The position numbers and the translations under genes were made by a program. The notes beneath the pieces are model-generated. The model saw nothing but the letters and a program-made list of their open reading frames with translations, was not told where the DNA came from and did not search any database. Source: Brevundimonas sp. UBA5866 (GTDB taxonomy: Bacteria; Pseudomonadota; Alphaproteobacteria; Caulobacterales; Caulobacteraceae). From it: a DNA stretch of 45,207 bases. Below are positions 30,714-39,668 of the stretch, one piece after another. Each line of letters begins with the position of its first letter. Position 1 is the stretch's first letter. The stretch lies in the NCBI RefSeq assembly GCF_002432125.1, contig NZ_DJFS01000038.1:1-45207 (forward strand), given 5' to 3'.

Positions 30714-31798
30714 CGGCCCTGCCGGAGGCCGAGCGCATCGCCCGCCTCCGGCTGGCGCGGACCGACAGGATCGGTCCCGTCACCTTTTCCCAACTGCTCC
30801 AGCGCTTTGGCTCCGCACAGGAGGCCATAGGGCGTCTGCCGGATCTGGTAAGACGCACGGGCCGCTCGACCTATAATGTGCCGTCTCCCTACGATGTCGG
30901 TCGTGAATGGGAACGGGCCGACAGGTTTGGCGCCCAGCTTCTGGTTATCGGTGATCCTGACTATCCCGCGCGCTTGGCGGCGATAGATCCGCCCCCACCC
31001 GTGCTTTGGACCAAGGGCCGGCGCGAACTTTTGACATCCGAAACGGTGGCCATTGTCGGCGCGCGTATCGCCTCGGCTGGCGGTATCCGCTTTGCGCGCT
31101 CGCTGGCTCAGGACCTGGGGCAGCATGGCTATGCGGTCGTCTCGGGTCTGGCGCGCGGTATCGATACAGCCGCCCATATCGGCTCTATCGAGACAGGAAC
31201 CGTTGCTGTGCTGGGCGGCGGTATCGACGACATCTATCCGCCGGAAAATGCCGAACTCCATAGCCGCATCGGCCATGAGGGTTGCCTCGTTTCGGAAAGC
31301 CCGATGGGTGCGAGGGCGCAAGCCCGCGACTTTCCAAGAAGAAACCGCATCATTTCCGGTCTGTCGCGTGGTGTCGTTGTGGTTGAGGCGGAGCTGAAGT
31401 CAGGCTCGCTGATCACGGCGCGTGTCGCGGCTGAGCAGGGCCGCGATGTGTTTGCTGTACCGGGATCGCCGCTGGATCCCCGTACAAGAGGTACAAACGA
31501 CTTGCTTCGTCAGGGGGCAATACTGTGTGAGGGCATCGAAGATATCGAACGCGCCTTCACCACCCTGCGCACCCTGTTCGAGCCGCCTTCCGTCACCGGT
31601 TTGGAGCCCGCAAACGAGGACGTACCGGCCAACCTGCTGGACCAGATCGCCGCCCTGCTCTCGCCCGTACCGACCCCGACAGACGAGTTGGTACGCGCCC
31701 TCGGCATACCCGCATCACAGGTGGCCGCCGCCCTGTTGGAACTGAGCCTGACAGACCGCGCAACCCTTCTACCGGGCGGCATGGCCGCGAGTGCCTGA
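30710..31798 (+). CDS. dprA: DNA-processing protein DprA (Smf)
   Basis: DprA protects incoming single-stranded DNA and loads RecA during natural transformation. The 362-residue protein has an N-terminal helical (SAM-like) region, the Rossmann-fold core (VAIVGARIASAGGIRFARS, VVSGLARGIDTAAH, PRRNRIISGLSRGVVVVEA, GSLITARVAAEQGRDVFAVPG), and a C-terminal winged-helix segment (about 300-360). The ATG overlaps the plsY stop. Convergent with the small gene that follows. Confidence 0.95.
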   Translation: MTALPEAERIARLRLARTDRIGPVTFSQLLQRFGSAQEAIGRLPDLVRRTGRSTYNVPSPYDVGREWERADRFGAQLLVIGDPDYPARLAAIDPPPPVLWTKGRRELLTSETVAIVGARIASAGGIRFARSLAQDLGQHGYAVVSGLARGIDTAAHIGSIETGTVAVLGGGIDDIYPPENAELHSRIGHEGCLVSESPMGARAQARDFPRRNRIISGLSRGVVVVEAELKSGSLITARVAAEQGRDVFAVPGSPLDPRTRGTNDLLRQGAILCEGIEDIERAFTTLRTLFEPPSVTGLEPANEDVPANLLDQIAALLSPVPTPTDELVRALGIPASQVAAALLELSLTDRATLLPGGMAASA

Positions 31799-31801
31799 TC
31801 C

Positions 31802-32014
31802 TCAGGCGACCTCGATAGCCCTGCGTCGCGCCACGTCCGCAGCCACTTCCAGCAGACACGCCAGCTTTTCGTCACCATCGGCCCGCGCCATCTTGGCAAG
31901 TTCTATGGACATGCCGCCAACGTATTCGCGGATTTCCGATGTGCCATATGGCAGGGCTTCCGGGGGCTTGTTCTGTCCTTTGGCGCTTTGCGAGATCTTG
32001 CGCAAATTCGGCAT
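31802..32014 (-). CDS. small conserved hypothetical protein
   Basis: About 70 residues. The start at 32014 (MPNLRKISQSAKG) has GGAG 8 bases upstream; a frame to 32080 is less likely. The sequence LPYGTSEIREYVGGMSIEL, then AKMARADGDEKLACLLEVAADVARR, is helical and soluble. Similar short proteins occur in Caulobacterales as far as I recall; the function is unknown. It is convergent with dprA, whose stop is 3 bases away, and divergent from topA. Confidence 0.7.
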   Translation of the reverse strand: MPNLRKISQSAKGQNKPPEALPYGTSEIREYVGGMSIELAKMARADGDEKLACLLEVAADVARRRAIEVA

Positions 32015-32159
32015 CGACCAACTCCACAACCCCAGCTTCACCTTACGTATAATCTTAGGTTGTAAAAAATTGCAATACACCCGTGTTAGTAGTCATCTCG
32101 ATCAATGCGGATTGACTTATGGCGCGGTCGCCACCACGTTCGCGCCCCCATTTCCCTGA

Positions 32160-34808
32160 ATGAGCGTCATGAATCTCGTTATCGTCGAGAGCCCCGCGAA
32201 GGCCAAAACCATCAACAAGTACCTCGGCTCGGACTATAAAGTCCTGGCGTCGTACGGCCATATCCGCGACCTGCCGTCCAAGGACGGCTCTGTCCTGCCT
32301 GACGATGACTTCGCCATGCATTGGGAAGTGGATTCCAAGGCCACCAAACGCCTGTCGGAAATCGCAGAGGCCGCCAAGAAGGCTGACCGCGTTATTCTCG
32401 CCACCGACCCCGACCGCGAGGGAGAGGCGATCAGCTGGCACGTTCTGGAAGTCCTGAACAAGAAGAAGGCGCTGAAGGACACCGAGGTCGAGCGCGTGAC
32501 GTTCAACGCGATCACCAAATCGGCAGTCCTCGAAGCTATGGCCAATCCGCGCCAAGTGGATATGGAGCTGGTCAACGCCTATCTGGCGCGCCGCGCGCTG
32601 GACTATCTGGTGGGCTTCAACCTGTCGCCGGTCCTGTGGCGCAAGCTGCCGGGCGCACGCTCGGCAGGCCGTGTGCAGTCGGTCGCCCTTCGCATCGTCG
32701 TCGATCGCGAAATGGAGATCGAGAAGTTCAAGCCGCAGGAATACTGGTCGGTCGAAGCCGACCTGATCGCCGACAGCCCGCCCTTCACCACCCGTCTGGT
32801 CAAGCACGAGGGCAAGCGCGTCCAGCGTCTGGACATCGTGTCCGAGGCCATGGCCACCGCAGCCCGAAACGCGATCAGCAGCGGCGACTTCACGATCAAA
32901 TCGGTCGAGAAGAAGCCTGCCAAGCGCTCGCCTGCCCCGCCGTTCACCACCTCGACTCTGCAACAGGAAGCCGCCCGCAAGCTCGGCTTCACGGCCCAGC
33001 GCACCATGCAGGCGGCACAAAAGCTGTATGAAGGCGTGGACGATACCGGCGGTCTGATCACATATATGCGTACCGACGGCGTTTACGTGACGCCGGAAGG
33101 CATCGCGCAGGCCCGCGAAGCCATCGCCGATCGCTTTGGCCCCGCCTACGTCCCGTCCGAGCCGCGCTATTACAAGACCAAGGCCAAGAACGCCCAAGAG
33201 GCGCACGAAGCCATCCGTCCGACCAACATCCTGCGCCACCCCGACTCCCTGCGTCTGGAGAGCGACCTCCAGCGTCTGTACGAGCTGATCTGGAAGCGAA
33301 TGATCGCGTCGCAGATGGAAAGCGCCCGTCTGGACCGCACCACGGTCGAGATCGAAACGCCCGACGGCCAGACCGGCCTGCGCGCGACCGGTCAGGTCGT
33401 GGTGTTCGACGGCTTCATCGCCGCCTATGAAGAAGGCCGCGACGACAAGCAGAAGGGTGCCGAGGACGACGAGGACGAAGGTGGCCGCCTGCCCGCGCTG
33501 AAGGAAGGCGCAAAGGCACAGGTTCAGGCCATCCGTACCGACCAGCACTTCACCGAGCCGCCCCCGCGCTTCTCGGAAGCCACGCTGGTCAAGAAGCTGG
33601 AAGAGCTGGGTATCGGCCGTCCGTCGACCTATGCCTCGATCCTGTCCACCCTGCGCGACCGCGAATACGTCCGCATGGACAAGGGCCGCTTCTATCCGGA
33701 GGACAAGGGCCGTCTGGTCACCGCCTTCCTCGAGCAGTTCTTCACCAAATGGGTCGAATACGACTTCACCGCCGCGCTGGAGACCCAGCTCGACGAAGTG
33801 TCGGCGGGTGACCTCGACTGGAAGGCCCTGCTGCGCTCGTTCTGGGAAGACTTCCACGCCGCGACGCAAGCCGCGGGCGAGCTTCGTACCACGGCCATCC
33901 TCGATCACCTGAACGAGGCATTGGGCGCGCACATCTTCCCGGACAAGGGCGATGGCCGCGATCCGCGGCTGTGCCCCGTCTGTAACGAGGGCCAGCTCAG
34001 CCTCAAGACTAGCCGTTTCGGCGCCTTCATCGGCTGCTCGCGCTATCCGGACTGCAAATACACCCGTCCGGTCGCCTCGCCAGACGCCGCCGAGGGCGGT
34101 GCCGAAAGCGGGGACCGCGAACTGGGCGTCGATCCGGCGACGGGCAAGGCTGTCCAGCTCAAGATTGGCCGTTTCGGTCCGTACGTCGAAACCGAGGCTG
34201 CGGAGGAAGGTGCAAAGCCGCGCCGCTCCAGCCTGCCCAAGGGTTGGTCACCGGCTTCGATCGACCTCGATCGCGCCCTGAAGCTGCTCAGCCTGCCGCG
34301 TGTCGTGGGTGAACCCCCCGAGGACGGCAAGCCGATCACCGCCGGTCTTGGCCGCTTCGGTCCGTTCGTGGCCCACGATGGCACCTATGCCAATGTCTCG
34401 GACATCGAAGAGGTGTTCGAGGTGGGTCTGAACCGCGCCGTGGCCCTGCTGGCCGAGAAGCGCGCGGGCCGCGCCGCCCGTGGCGGTGCCGCCGCTCCGC
34501 TCAAGGAACTGGGCAACCACCCCGAGGATGGTGCCGCCGTTCAGGTCATGTCGGGCCGCTATGGTCCCTATGTGAAGTGGAACAAGGTCAACGCCACCCT
34601 GCCCAAGGGTACCGAGCCTGACGACATGACGCTGGAAACGGCCCTGCCGCTGCTGGCCGCCAAAGCAGGCGCGGCTCCGAAGAAGAAGGCTCCGGCCAAG
34701 AAGGCTGCTGCTGCCAAGAAACCCGCCGCCGAGAAAAAACCGGCTGCGAAAAAGGCTCCGGCCAAGAAAGCGACGGCCAAAAAGACCGCCGCCAAGACCG
34801 AGGAGTGA
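32160..34808 (+). CDS. topA: DNA topoisomerase I (type IA)
   Basis: TopA relaxes negative supercoils behind transcription. The 882-residue protein has the Toprim domain (MNLVIVESPAKAKTINKYL, ATDPDREGEAISWH) and the catalytic core with Tyr302 in GLITYMRTDG. It also has one clear four-cysteine zinc finger (CPVCNEGQ...FIGCSRYPDCKY, from about residue 605), further zinc-ribbon-like repeats without cysteines, and a Lys/Ala/Pro-rich tail (AKKA/APAKK units) that should bind DNA. The start could be 32160 or the ATG at 32169. Ordinary housekeeping gene. Confidence 0.96.
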   Translation: MSVMNLVIVESPAKAKTINKYLGSDYKVLASYGHIRDLPSKDGSVLPDDDFAMHWEVDSKATKRLSEIAEAAKKADRVILATDPDREGEAISWHVLEVLNKKKALKDTEVERVTFNAITKSAVLEAMANPRQVDMELVNAYLARRALDYLVGFNLSPVLWRKLPGARSAGRVQSVALRIVVDREMEIEKFKPQEYWSVEADLIADSPPFTTRLVKHEGKRVQRLDIVSEAMATAARNAISSGDFTIKSVEKKPAKRSPAPPFTTSTLQQEAARKLGFTAQRTMQAAQKLYEGVDDTGGLITYMRTDGVYVTPEGIAQAREAIADRFGPAYVPSEPRYYKTKAKNAQEAHEAIRPTNILRHPDSLRLESDLQRLYELIWKRMIASQMESARLDRTTVEIETPDGQTGLRATGQVVVFDGFIAAYEEGRDDKQKGAEDDEDEGGRLPALKEGAKAQVQAIRTDQHFTEPPPRFSEATLVKKLEELGIGRPSTYASILSTLRDREYVRMDKGRFYPEDKGRLVTAFLEQFFTKWVEYDFTAALETQLDEVSAGDLDWKALLRSFWEDFHAATQAAGELRTTAILDHLNEALGAHIFPDKGDGRDPRLCPVCNEGQLSLKTSRFGAFIGCSRYPDCKYTRPVASPDAAEGGAESGDRELGVDPATGKAVQLKIGRFGPYVETEAAEEGAKPRRSSLPKGWSPASIDLDRALKLLSLPRVVGEPPEDGKPITAGLGRFGPFVAHDGTYANVSDIEEVFEVGLNRAVALLAEKRAGRAARGGAAAPLKELGNHPEDGAAVQVMSGRYGPYVKWNKVNATLPKGTEPDDMTLETALPLLAAKAGAAPKKKAPAKKAAAAKKPAAEKKPAAKKAPAKKATAKKTAAKTEE

Positions 34809-34829
34809 TCAGATAGACATGGTGGTGAC

Positions 34830-35213
34830 TTAACCGGGGTTGTTCGCCAACCCCGGACGTCCCCTGATCAGGGTGTTCTGGACGCGACGCCCAATGGGGT
34901 CGCGGCCACTCCATCGGTCACCGACCTTGGCCTCGAAATAGTCGGTGCAGAAGCGGCTCAGCAATATGCGTGGGCGTATGTTGCTGAGGCACAGCTTTTT
35001 TCCTTCAATCGTCCAACGGGCGGTCACCTGCCGGCCGTCGCTGAAGAACGATCTGTACTGGCCGTCGGCATCGAACCAGTGATGAACCTGCCCGCCGTCT
35101 CTGTATGTCGTGACGATCGTATTTCCGAACGTTGCCGAGATGCCCTGATCGCGCGCCGCTGAAGGCGTCGCCAATGCCAAAGCCAATCCGGCCAGAATCC
35201 AGACTTTATGCAT
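34830..35213 (-). CDS. small hypothetical secreted protein
   Basis: About 127 residues with a signal peptide MHKVWILAGLALALATPSAA. The mature part includes IVTTYRDGGQVHHWFDADGQYRSF, then ARWTIEGKKLCLSNIRP and SRFCTDYFEAKVGDRWSGRD; two cysteines may pair in the periplasm. The pattern (variable output of a beta-rich small domain with WTIEGKKLC) resembles small uncharacterised envelope proteins of Caulobacterales. The start at 35213 has GGA upstream and gives the signal peptide; a frame to 35387 does not. Convergent with topA. Confidence 0.75.
   Translation of the reverse strand: MHKVWILAGLALALATPSAARDQGISATFGNTIVTTYRDGGQVHHWFDADGQYRSFFSDGRQVTARWTIEGKKLCLSNIRPRILLSRFCTDYFEAKVGDRWSGRDPIGRRVQNTLIRGRPGLANNPG
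34834..34856. terminator. stem-loop at the convergent ends of topA and the secreted-protein gene
   Basis: CCGGGGTTG, loop TTCGC and CAACCCCGG form a perfect 9-base-pair stem 26 bases after the topA stop. It lies within the last codons of the opposite gene. No T-run is present; it may act on both convergent transcripts. Confidence 0.4.
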
Positions 35214-35427
35214 TTCGATTTCCGTCTGCGTGCGCGAATTGTGCCAGATGTCTACGTTCGCGAAACGTCTATGGATCTCGAAAAAAGTTGACTGTGGCGT
35301 AGGGCTTTCCATATACCCCCGCATGCTCGGAGCAGGATTGGCGATGCGCGCCGCCCGCTCGCCCAAGAGGGGCGGCTCCGTCAGCAAAAGGCGTCGTTGA
35401 CGCTATCCTCTGTCCAATCAGGACTAT

Positions 35428-36978
35428 ATGACCGAGTTTACCAAACTGGGCCTTTCGCCCACGACCCTGCAGGCTGTTACCGAGACTGGCTATACCAATG
35501 CCACTCCGATCCAGGCCCAGGCTATTCCCGTCGCCCTTACCGGCCGCGACGTTCTGGGCATCGCCCAGACCGGTACCGGCAAAACGGCGGCCTTCACGCT
35601 ACCGCTGATCGAACGCCTTTCAACCGGTCGCGCCCGCGCTCGCATGCCCCGCGCCGTTGTTCTGTGCCCGACCCGCGAGCTGGCCGATCAGGTCGCAGAG
35701 AACTTTGCCAAATACGCCAAGGGCACCCGCCTGAACTGGGTGCTGCTGATCGGTGGCGTTTCGATGGGCGATCAGGTCGCCTTGCTGAACAAGGGCGTCG
35801 ATGTCCTGATCGCAACGCCGGGCCGTCTGCTTGACCTGTTCGAGCGGGGCAAGATCCTGCTGACGGGCGTCGAGACGATGGTCGTCGACGAAGCCGACCG
35901 CATGCTCGACATGGGCTTCATTCCCGACATCGAGCGCATCTTCAAACTGACGCCGCCGCGCCGCCAGACCCTGTTCTTCTCGGCCACCATGCCGCCGGAA
36001 ATCACCCGTCTGACGCAACAGTTCCTGAAGGACCCGACCCGCATCGAGGTCTCGCGTCCGGCCCAGACCGCCGACACCATCACCCAATATCTGACCCGCC
36101 TTCCCGTCTCGGATCCCAAGGCCAAGCGCACGGCCCTGCGCATGCTGATCCAGCGTTCGGAAGTGCAGAACGGTATCGTCTTCTGCAACCGCAAGTCGGA
36201 CGTAGACATCGTCGCCAAATCCCTGACGGTTCACGGCTTTGATGCCGCTCCGATCCACGGCGACCTCGACCAGTCCCTGCGCATGCAGACCCTGCAGAAG
36301 TTCCGCAACGGCGAACTGAAGCTGCTGGTCGCATCTGACGTGGCCGCCCGTGGCCTGGACATTCCCGAGGTCAGCCACGTCTTCAACTACGACGTGCCGC
36401 ACCACGCCGACGACTATGTGCACCGCATTGGCCGTACAGGCCGCGCAGGCCGTACCGGCGAAGCCTTCATGATCACCACCCCCGCCGACGAAAAGTCGCT
36501 GGATAAGGTGCTGAAGCTGATCAAGAAGGATCCGGTCGAGCTGGAACTCGAAGGCGTTGACTTCGCCGCCATCAAGGACCGCGCACCGCGCGGCAAGGAC
36601 GAAGGCCGCAGCAGCCGCGGTCGCCGTGAGCGCACCCGCGAGCCCAAGCCGTCGGAAGCCGAAGCCACCATCGACGCCGTCACCGCCGAGGAAGAGCCGA
36701 AGGAAGCGACCCGTTCGCGCCGCAGCCGTTCGCGCCGCAAGCCAGAGGGTGAAGAGCAGAAAGCGGTCATCGAAACCGCCATTGAAGCTGTCGATACGCC
36801 TGAGGCCGTCGCCGGCGAAACCGAAACCAAGGCTGAAAAGCCGGGCCGCAACCGGGGTCGCAACAACCGCAAGTTGGACAAGGCAGAAGTCTCGACCTCT
36901 GCACTGGCGACCCACAGCGCCGCCTTTGGTGACGACATTCCGGCCTTCCTGCGTCGTCCGGTGATAATTCCCGCCTGA
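35428..36978 (+). CDS. rhlE: DEAD-box ATP-dependent RNA helicase, RhlE-like
   Basis: A 516-residue helicase with all core motifs in order: Q-motif TPIQAQAI (27-34), AQTGTGKT (46-53), PTRELA (81-86), TPGR (130-133), DEAD (154-157), SAT (185-187), then ARGLDIPEVSHVFNYD and HRIGRTGRAGRTG. After about residue 380 comes a long, charged, low-complexity tail rich in Arg/Ser/Glu/Lys (RSRRSRSRRK), probably RNA-binding. It unwinds short RNA duplexes in ribosome assembly or RNA decay; which substrate is not shown. The RhlE subgroup is a best guess. Confidence 0.9.
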   Translation: MTEFTKLGLSPTTLQAVTETGYTNATPIQAQAIPVALTGRDVLGIAQTGTGKTAAFTLPLIERLSTGRARARMPRAVVLCPTRELADQVAENFAKYAKGTRLNWVLLIGGVSMGDQVALLNKGVDVLIATPGRLLDLFERGKILLTGVETMVVDEADRMLDMGFIPDIERIFKLTPPRRQTLFFSATMPPEITRLTQQFLKDPTRIEVSRPAQTADTITQYLTRLPVSDPKAKRTALRMLIQRSEVQNGIVFCNRKSDVDIVAKSLTVHGFDAAPIHGDLDQSLRMQTLQKFRNGELKLLVASDVAARGLDIPEVSHVFNYDVPHHADDYVHRIGRTGRAGRTGEAFMITTPADEKSLDKVLKLIKKDPVELELEGVDFAAIKDRAPRGKDEGRSSRGRRERTREPKPSEAEATIDAVTAEEEPKEATRSRRSRSRRKPEGEEQKAVIETAIEAVDTPEAVAGETETKAEKPGRNRGRNNRKLDKAEVSTSALATHSAAFGDDIPAFLRRPVIIPA

Positions 36979-36998
36979 CTGATTTTTCCGGTGTAGCT

Positions 36999-37012
36999 TA
37001 ACCTGCGGGTTA
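36999..37012. promoter_or_regulatory. short palindrome upstream of the diguanylate cyclase gene
   Basis: TAACC-TGCG-GGTTA is a perfect 5-bp inverted repeat 47 bases before the ATG at 37059. It partly resembles a CtrA-type TTAA-N7-TTAA site of Caulobacterales but the second half is degenerate. Weak evidence. Confidence 0.25.
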
Positions 37013-37058
37013 CGGGTTTCCCCTAGGTTGCACTGGAACTATCAGTGGGGGGAAGCCA

Positions 37059-38120
37059 ATGAATGAGTTCGTCGACACGGCCGTTCGCGGTCCGCAAGCT
37101 TTTGCATTGGCGCGCCAGACCATCGATGCGATGGAAGCCGCCAATGTATGGCCGACGCCGCTCAACTATGAGCTGTGGCTTCACTACATCCAGAACCCGG
37201 ACAGCCCGCTAGCGCAGGAAATGCGCCGGTTGCTGGAGATCGACACCCCGTTCACGGACACGGTGGCCGAAATGCTGGCCACCGAATTCCTGCCGCGCAG
37301 CCGCCTGTCAGAGGAAATCCGTGACGCCGGCGCGGTGCTGAACCGCGAACTGGCCGCCGTTGCGACCGCCATCGACAAGGCCCGCGAGGTTCAGGTCCAG
37401 TATGCCGAGACGCTTGCCGACGCCAAGGACCGCTTTGACGAGACGGATCCGTTGAGCCCGCTGTCGGAACTGATTACCAATCTTTCCAAGGCCACCCGCC
37501 GCATCCAGCGTCACACCATCGTGCTGGAACGCCGTCTTGAATCCTCGCACACAGAGGTCTCGAAACTGCGTAGCCATCTGGAGCAGGTGCGTCGTGATGC
37601 CATGACCGACGCCCTGACCAATCTGGCCAACCGCAAGGCATTTGACGAAAAGCTGGAGGCGCTGTGCGCCGAACATGACGAACATGACGGCCACCTGTCC
37701 TTGGCCATCATCGACATCGATATGTTCAAGCGGTTCAACGATACCTGGGGCCACCAAACGGGCGATCAGGTTCTGCGCTATGTGGCCAGTGCGATTTCAC
37801 GCATTTCCCAGCATCCGCGTATTGCAGCACGTTATGGCGGCGAGGAGTTCGCTGTGGCCTTCCCCGGCGAGGAAGCCGATACCGTCGAAACCGCATTGAA
37901 CGCCATGCGTGTGGATATTGCGTCTCGCGCCCTGCGTCGCCGCTCCACCAATGACGATCTGGGTATTGTGACCATTTCGGCGGGTGTCGCACACCGCCAC
38001 AAACACGAAAGCCCGCTCCAACTGATGGAACGGGCCGATGCGGCGCTTTATGTGTCCAAGCGGGCGGGCCGCAATCGCATCACCAGCGCACAGAACATTC
38101 TGGCGGAAACGGCTGCCTGA
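37059..38120 (+). CDS. diguanylate cyclase (GGDEF domain)
   Basis: A 353-residue soluble protein with a helical, probably dimerising N-terminal half (to about residue 175, no recognised sensor domain) and a C-terminal GGDEF domain. The active site is RYGGEEF (GGEEF at 260-264), preceded by IIDIDMFKRFNDTWGHQTGDQVL. It should make cyclic-di-GMP from GTP. The allosteric I-site RxxD expected a few residues before GGEEF reads QHPR, so product inhibition is probably absent. A GGGGGAAG ribosome site precedes the ATG. No membrane segments. Confidence 0.92.
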   Translation: MNEFVDTAVRGPQAFALARQTIDAMEAANVWPTPLNYELWLHYIQNPDSPLAQEMRRLLEIDTPFTDTVAEMLATEFLPRSRLSEEIRDAGAVLNRELAAVATAIDKAREVQVQYAETLADAKDRFDETDPLSPLSELITNLSKATRRIQRHTIVLERRLESSHTEVSKLRSHLEQVRRDAMTDALTNLANRKAFDEKLEALCAEHDEHDGHLSLAIIDIDMFKRFNDTWGHQTGDQVLRYVASAISRISQHPRIAARYGGEEFAVAFPGEEADTVETALNAMRVDIASRALRRRSTNDDLGIVTISAGVAHRHKHESPLQLMERADAALYVSKRAGRNRITSAQNILAETAA

Positions 38121-38131
38121 CCGGCAGCCGT
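38109..38131. terminator. stem-loop at the stop codon of the diguanylate cyclase gene
   Basis: ACGGCTGCC, loop TGACC (which contains the TGA stop) and GGCAGCCGT form a perfect 9-base-pair stem. It lies between the convergent GGDEF gene and metQ. The following T-tract is weak on both strands. Confidence 0.45.
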
Positions 38132-38133
38132 TC

Positions 38134-38161
38134 CTGTACCGGATTTACTGTACCGGATTTA
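38134..38161. repeat. 14-bp tandem duplication at the 3' end of metQ
   Basis: CTGTACCGGATTTA occurs twice head to tail; the second copy contains the metQ stop codon (TAA at 38159-38161), so the stop region has been duplicated. It has no evident function and looks like a small slippage event. Confidence 0.8.
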
Positions 38162-38992
38162 CTGGGCCGGAATGACAGCGCCCTGATATTTCTGTGCGAT
38201 GAAGGTACGGGCCGCCTCGCTACGCAGGGCATTGGCCAGCGCCGCGATACGCGGATCGTCTTTATTCTCCGGTCGGGCGACCAGATAGTTCACATAGGGG
38301 CTGTCAGAACCTTCCAGGGCCAGTGAGTCACCGCGCGGAGACAAACCGGCATCCAGAGCATAGTTGGTGTTGATCACAGCCGCATCGACCTGTGCCAGGA
38401 TGCGTGGAATGGTAGCCGCTTCGACTTCGCGGAACTTCAGGCCCTTACGGTTGTCCTGGATGTCAGCCACCGTCTGCAGCGCATTCTCGCCCTTGCGCAG
38501 GGTGATCAGGCCCGCAGATTGCAGCAGCAGCAGCGAGCGGCCCGTGTTCGACGCATCGTTTGGCAGGATGATTTCAGCGCCATTCGGCAGATCGGCCAGT
38601 TTGGCGTGTTTCTTGGAATACAGGCCCAGCGGCTCGACGTGGATACCCGCAACCGTCACCAGATTGGCATTCCGTGCGGTGTTGAACTCGTCCAGATAGG
38701 GCTTGGTCTGGAAATAGTTCGCGTCCAGACGCTTTTCAGCCAGTTGAACGTTCGGCTGAACATAGTCGTTGAAGACCTTGATATCCAAGGTCACACCTTC
38801 GGCCGCCAACAGCGGGCGCACCATCTCCAGCAACTCCGCATGCGGAACGGCCGTTGCGCCGACTTTCAACGGCTTGGAGATTTCCTTGGCGGCAGTCTCG
38901 CCATCACTCGCTGTATTGTTTCCGCAGGCAGCCAAAAGGCCCACAGCGGCCATAGCAGCAGCGTTCAAAAGGAGCGTACGGCGAACAAACAT
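38159..38992 (-). CDS. metQ: methionine ABC transporter substrate-binding lipoprotein
   Basis: An NlpA/MetQ-family binding protein of about 277 residues. The lipoprotein signal peptide is MFVRRTLLLNAAAMAAVG followed by LLAAC, and the mature domain has LKVGATAVPHAELLEMV, FNDYVQPNVQLAEKRLDANYFQ and LPNDASNTGRSLLLLQ. The start at 38992 gives the signal peptide; a frame to 39049 runs into metI. It captures D/L-methionine in the periplasm for MetNI. Last gene of the suf-met transcript. Confidence 0.94.
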   Translation of the reverse strand: MFVRRTLLLNAAAMAAVGLLAACGNNTASDGETAAKEISKPLKVGATAVPHAELLEMVRPLLAAEGVTLDIKVFNDYVQPNVQLAEKRLDANYFQTKPYLDEFNTARNANLVTVAGIHVEPLGLYSKKHAKLADLPNGAEIILPNDASNTGRSLLLLQSAGLITLRKGENALQTVADIQDNRKGLKFREVEAATIPRILAQVDAAVINTNYALDAGLSPRGDSLALEGSDSPYVNYLVARPENKDDPRIAALANALRSEAARTFIAQKYQGAVIPAQ

Positions 38993-39011
38993 AAAAAGCC
39001 TCGGAGATTCG

Positions 39012-39668
39012 TCAGCGATGGGAGACTTTAGTGACCAGCCAGTCACCAATCATCTGTAGAATTTGCACCATAACCAGCAGCAGTACGACCGTCACGACCA
39101 TCACGTCGGTCTGGAAGCGCTGATAGCCAAATCGGACAGCGAGATCGCCAAGGCCACCGGCCCCGACAACACCTGCCATAGCGGTATAACCAACCAAGGC
39201 AATGGCCGCCACCGTCGCACCGGCGATTATCCCCGGCAATGCCTCGGGCAACAGCGCGCGGGTGACGATCTGCCACGTGCTGCCACCCATTGCCTGAGTG
39301 GCCTCGACGACCCCGTGATCGACCTCACGCAGCGCATTTTCGACAAGGCGCGCATAAAACGGAGCCGTTCCGACAACCAGAGGCGGGATCGCACCGGCAA
39401 CACCCAGAGATGTCCCGACCAGCAGCACCGTAACGGGCAGCATCACAATCAGCAGAATGATGAACGGCAAAGAGCGCAGCACATTCACGACAAATGAAAG
39501 CACAGCGTTCAGCACCGGATTGGCCGCCAGACGCCCCTTCCCTGACAGGAACAGCAGAACACCGAGCGGAATGCCGATGGCGACCGTCAAAACCAGCGAG
39601 CCCGCCAGCATAAGCAGGGTATCGACCGTTGCCCGGCCGATGTCGCCCCAATCCACATTTGCGAACAT
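39012..39668 (-). CDS. metI: methionine ABC transporter permease
   Basis: A 218-residue inner-membrane permease with about five membrane helices and the EAA-type loop (ENALREVDHGVVEATQAMGGS, then EALPGIIAGATVAAIALVG). This matches MetI. The ATG overlaps the metN stop (TGATG). It forms the translocation channel with two MetN subunits. Confidence 0.94.
   Translation of the reverse strand: MFANVDWGDIGRATVDTLLMLAGSLVLTVAIGIPLGVLLFLSGKGRLAANPVLNAVLSFVVNVLRSLPFIILLIVMLPVTVLLVGTSLGVAGAIPPLVVGTAPFYARLVENALREVDHGVVEATQAMGGSTWQIVTRALLPEALPGIIAGATVAAIALVGYTAMAGVVGAGGLGDLAVRFGYQRFQTDVMVVTVVLLLVMVQILQMIGDWLVTKVSHR

Noticed and set aside
32055..33932. Minus-strand open frame of 625 codons opposite topA
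   Set aside because: Antisense to the conserved topoisomerase core; composition follows topA codon periodicity.
35620..36915. Minus-strand open frame of 431 codons opposite the DEAD-box helicase gene
   Set aside because: Antisense shadow; all helicase motifs lie on the plus strand.
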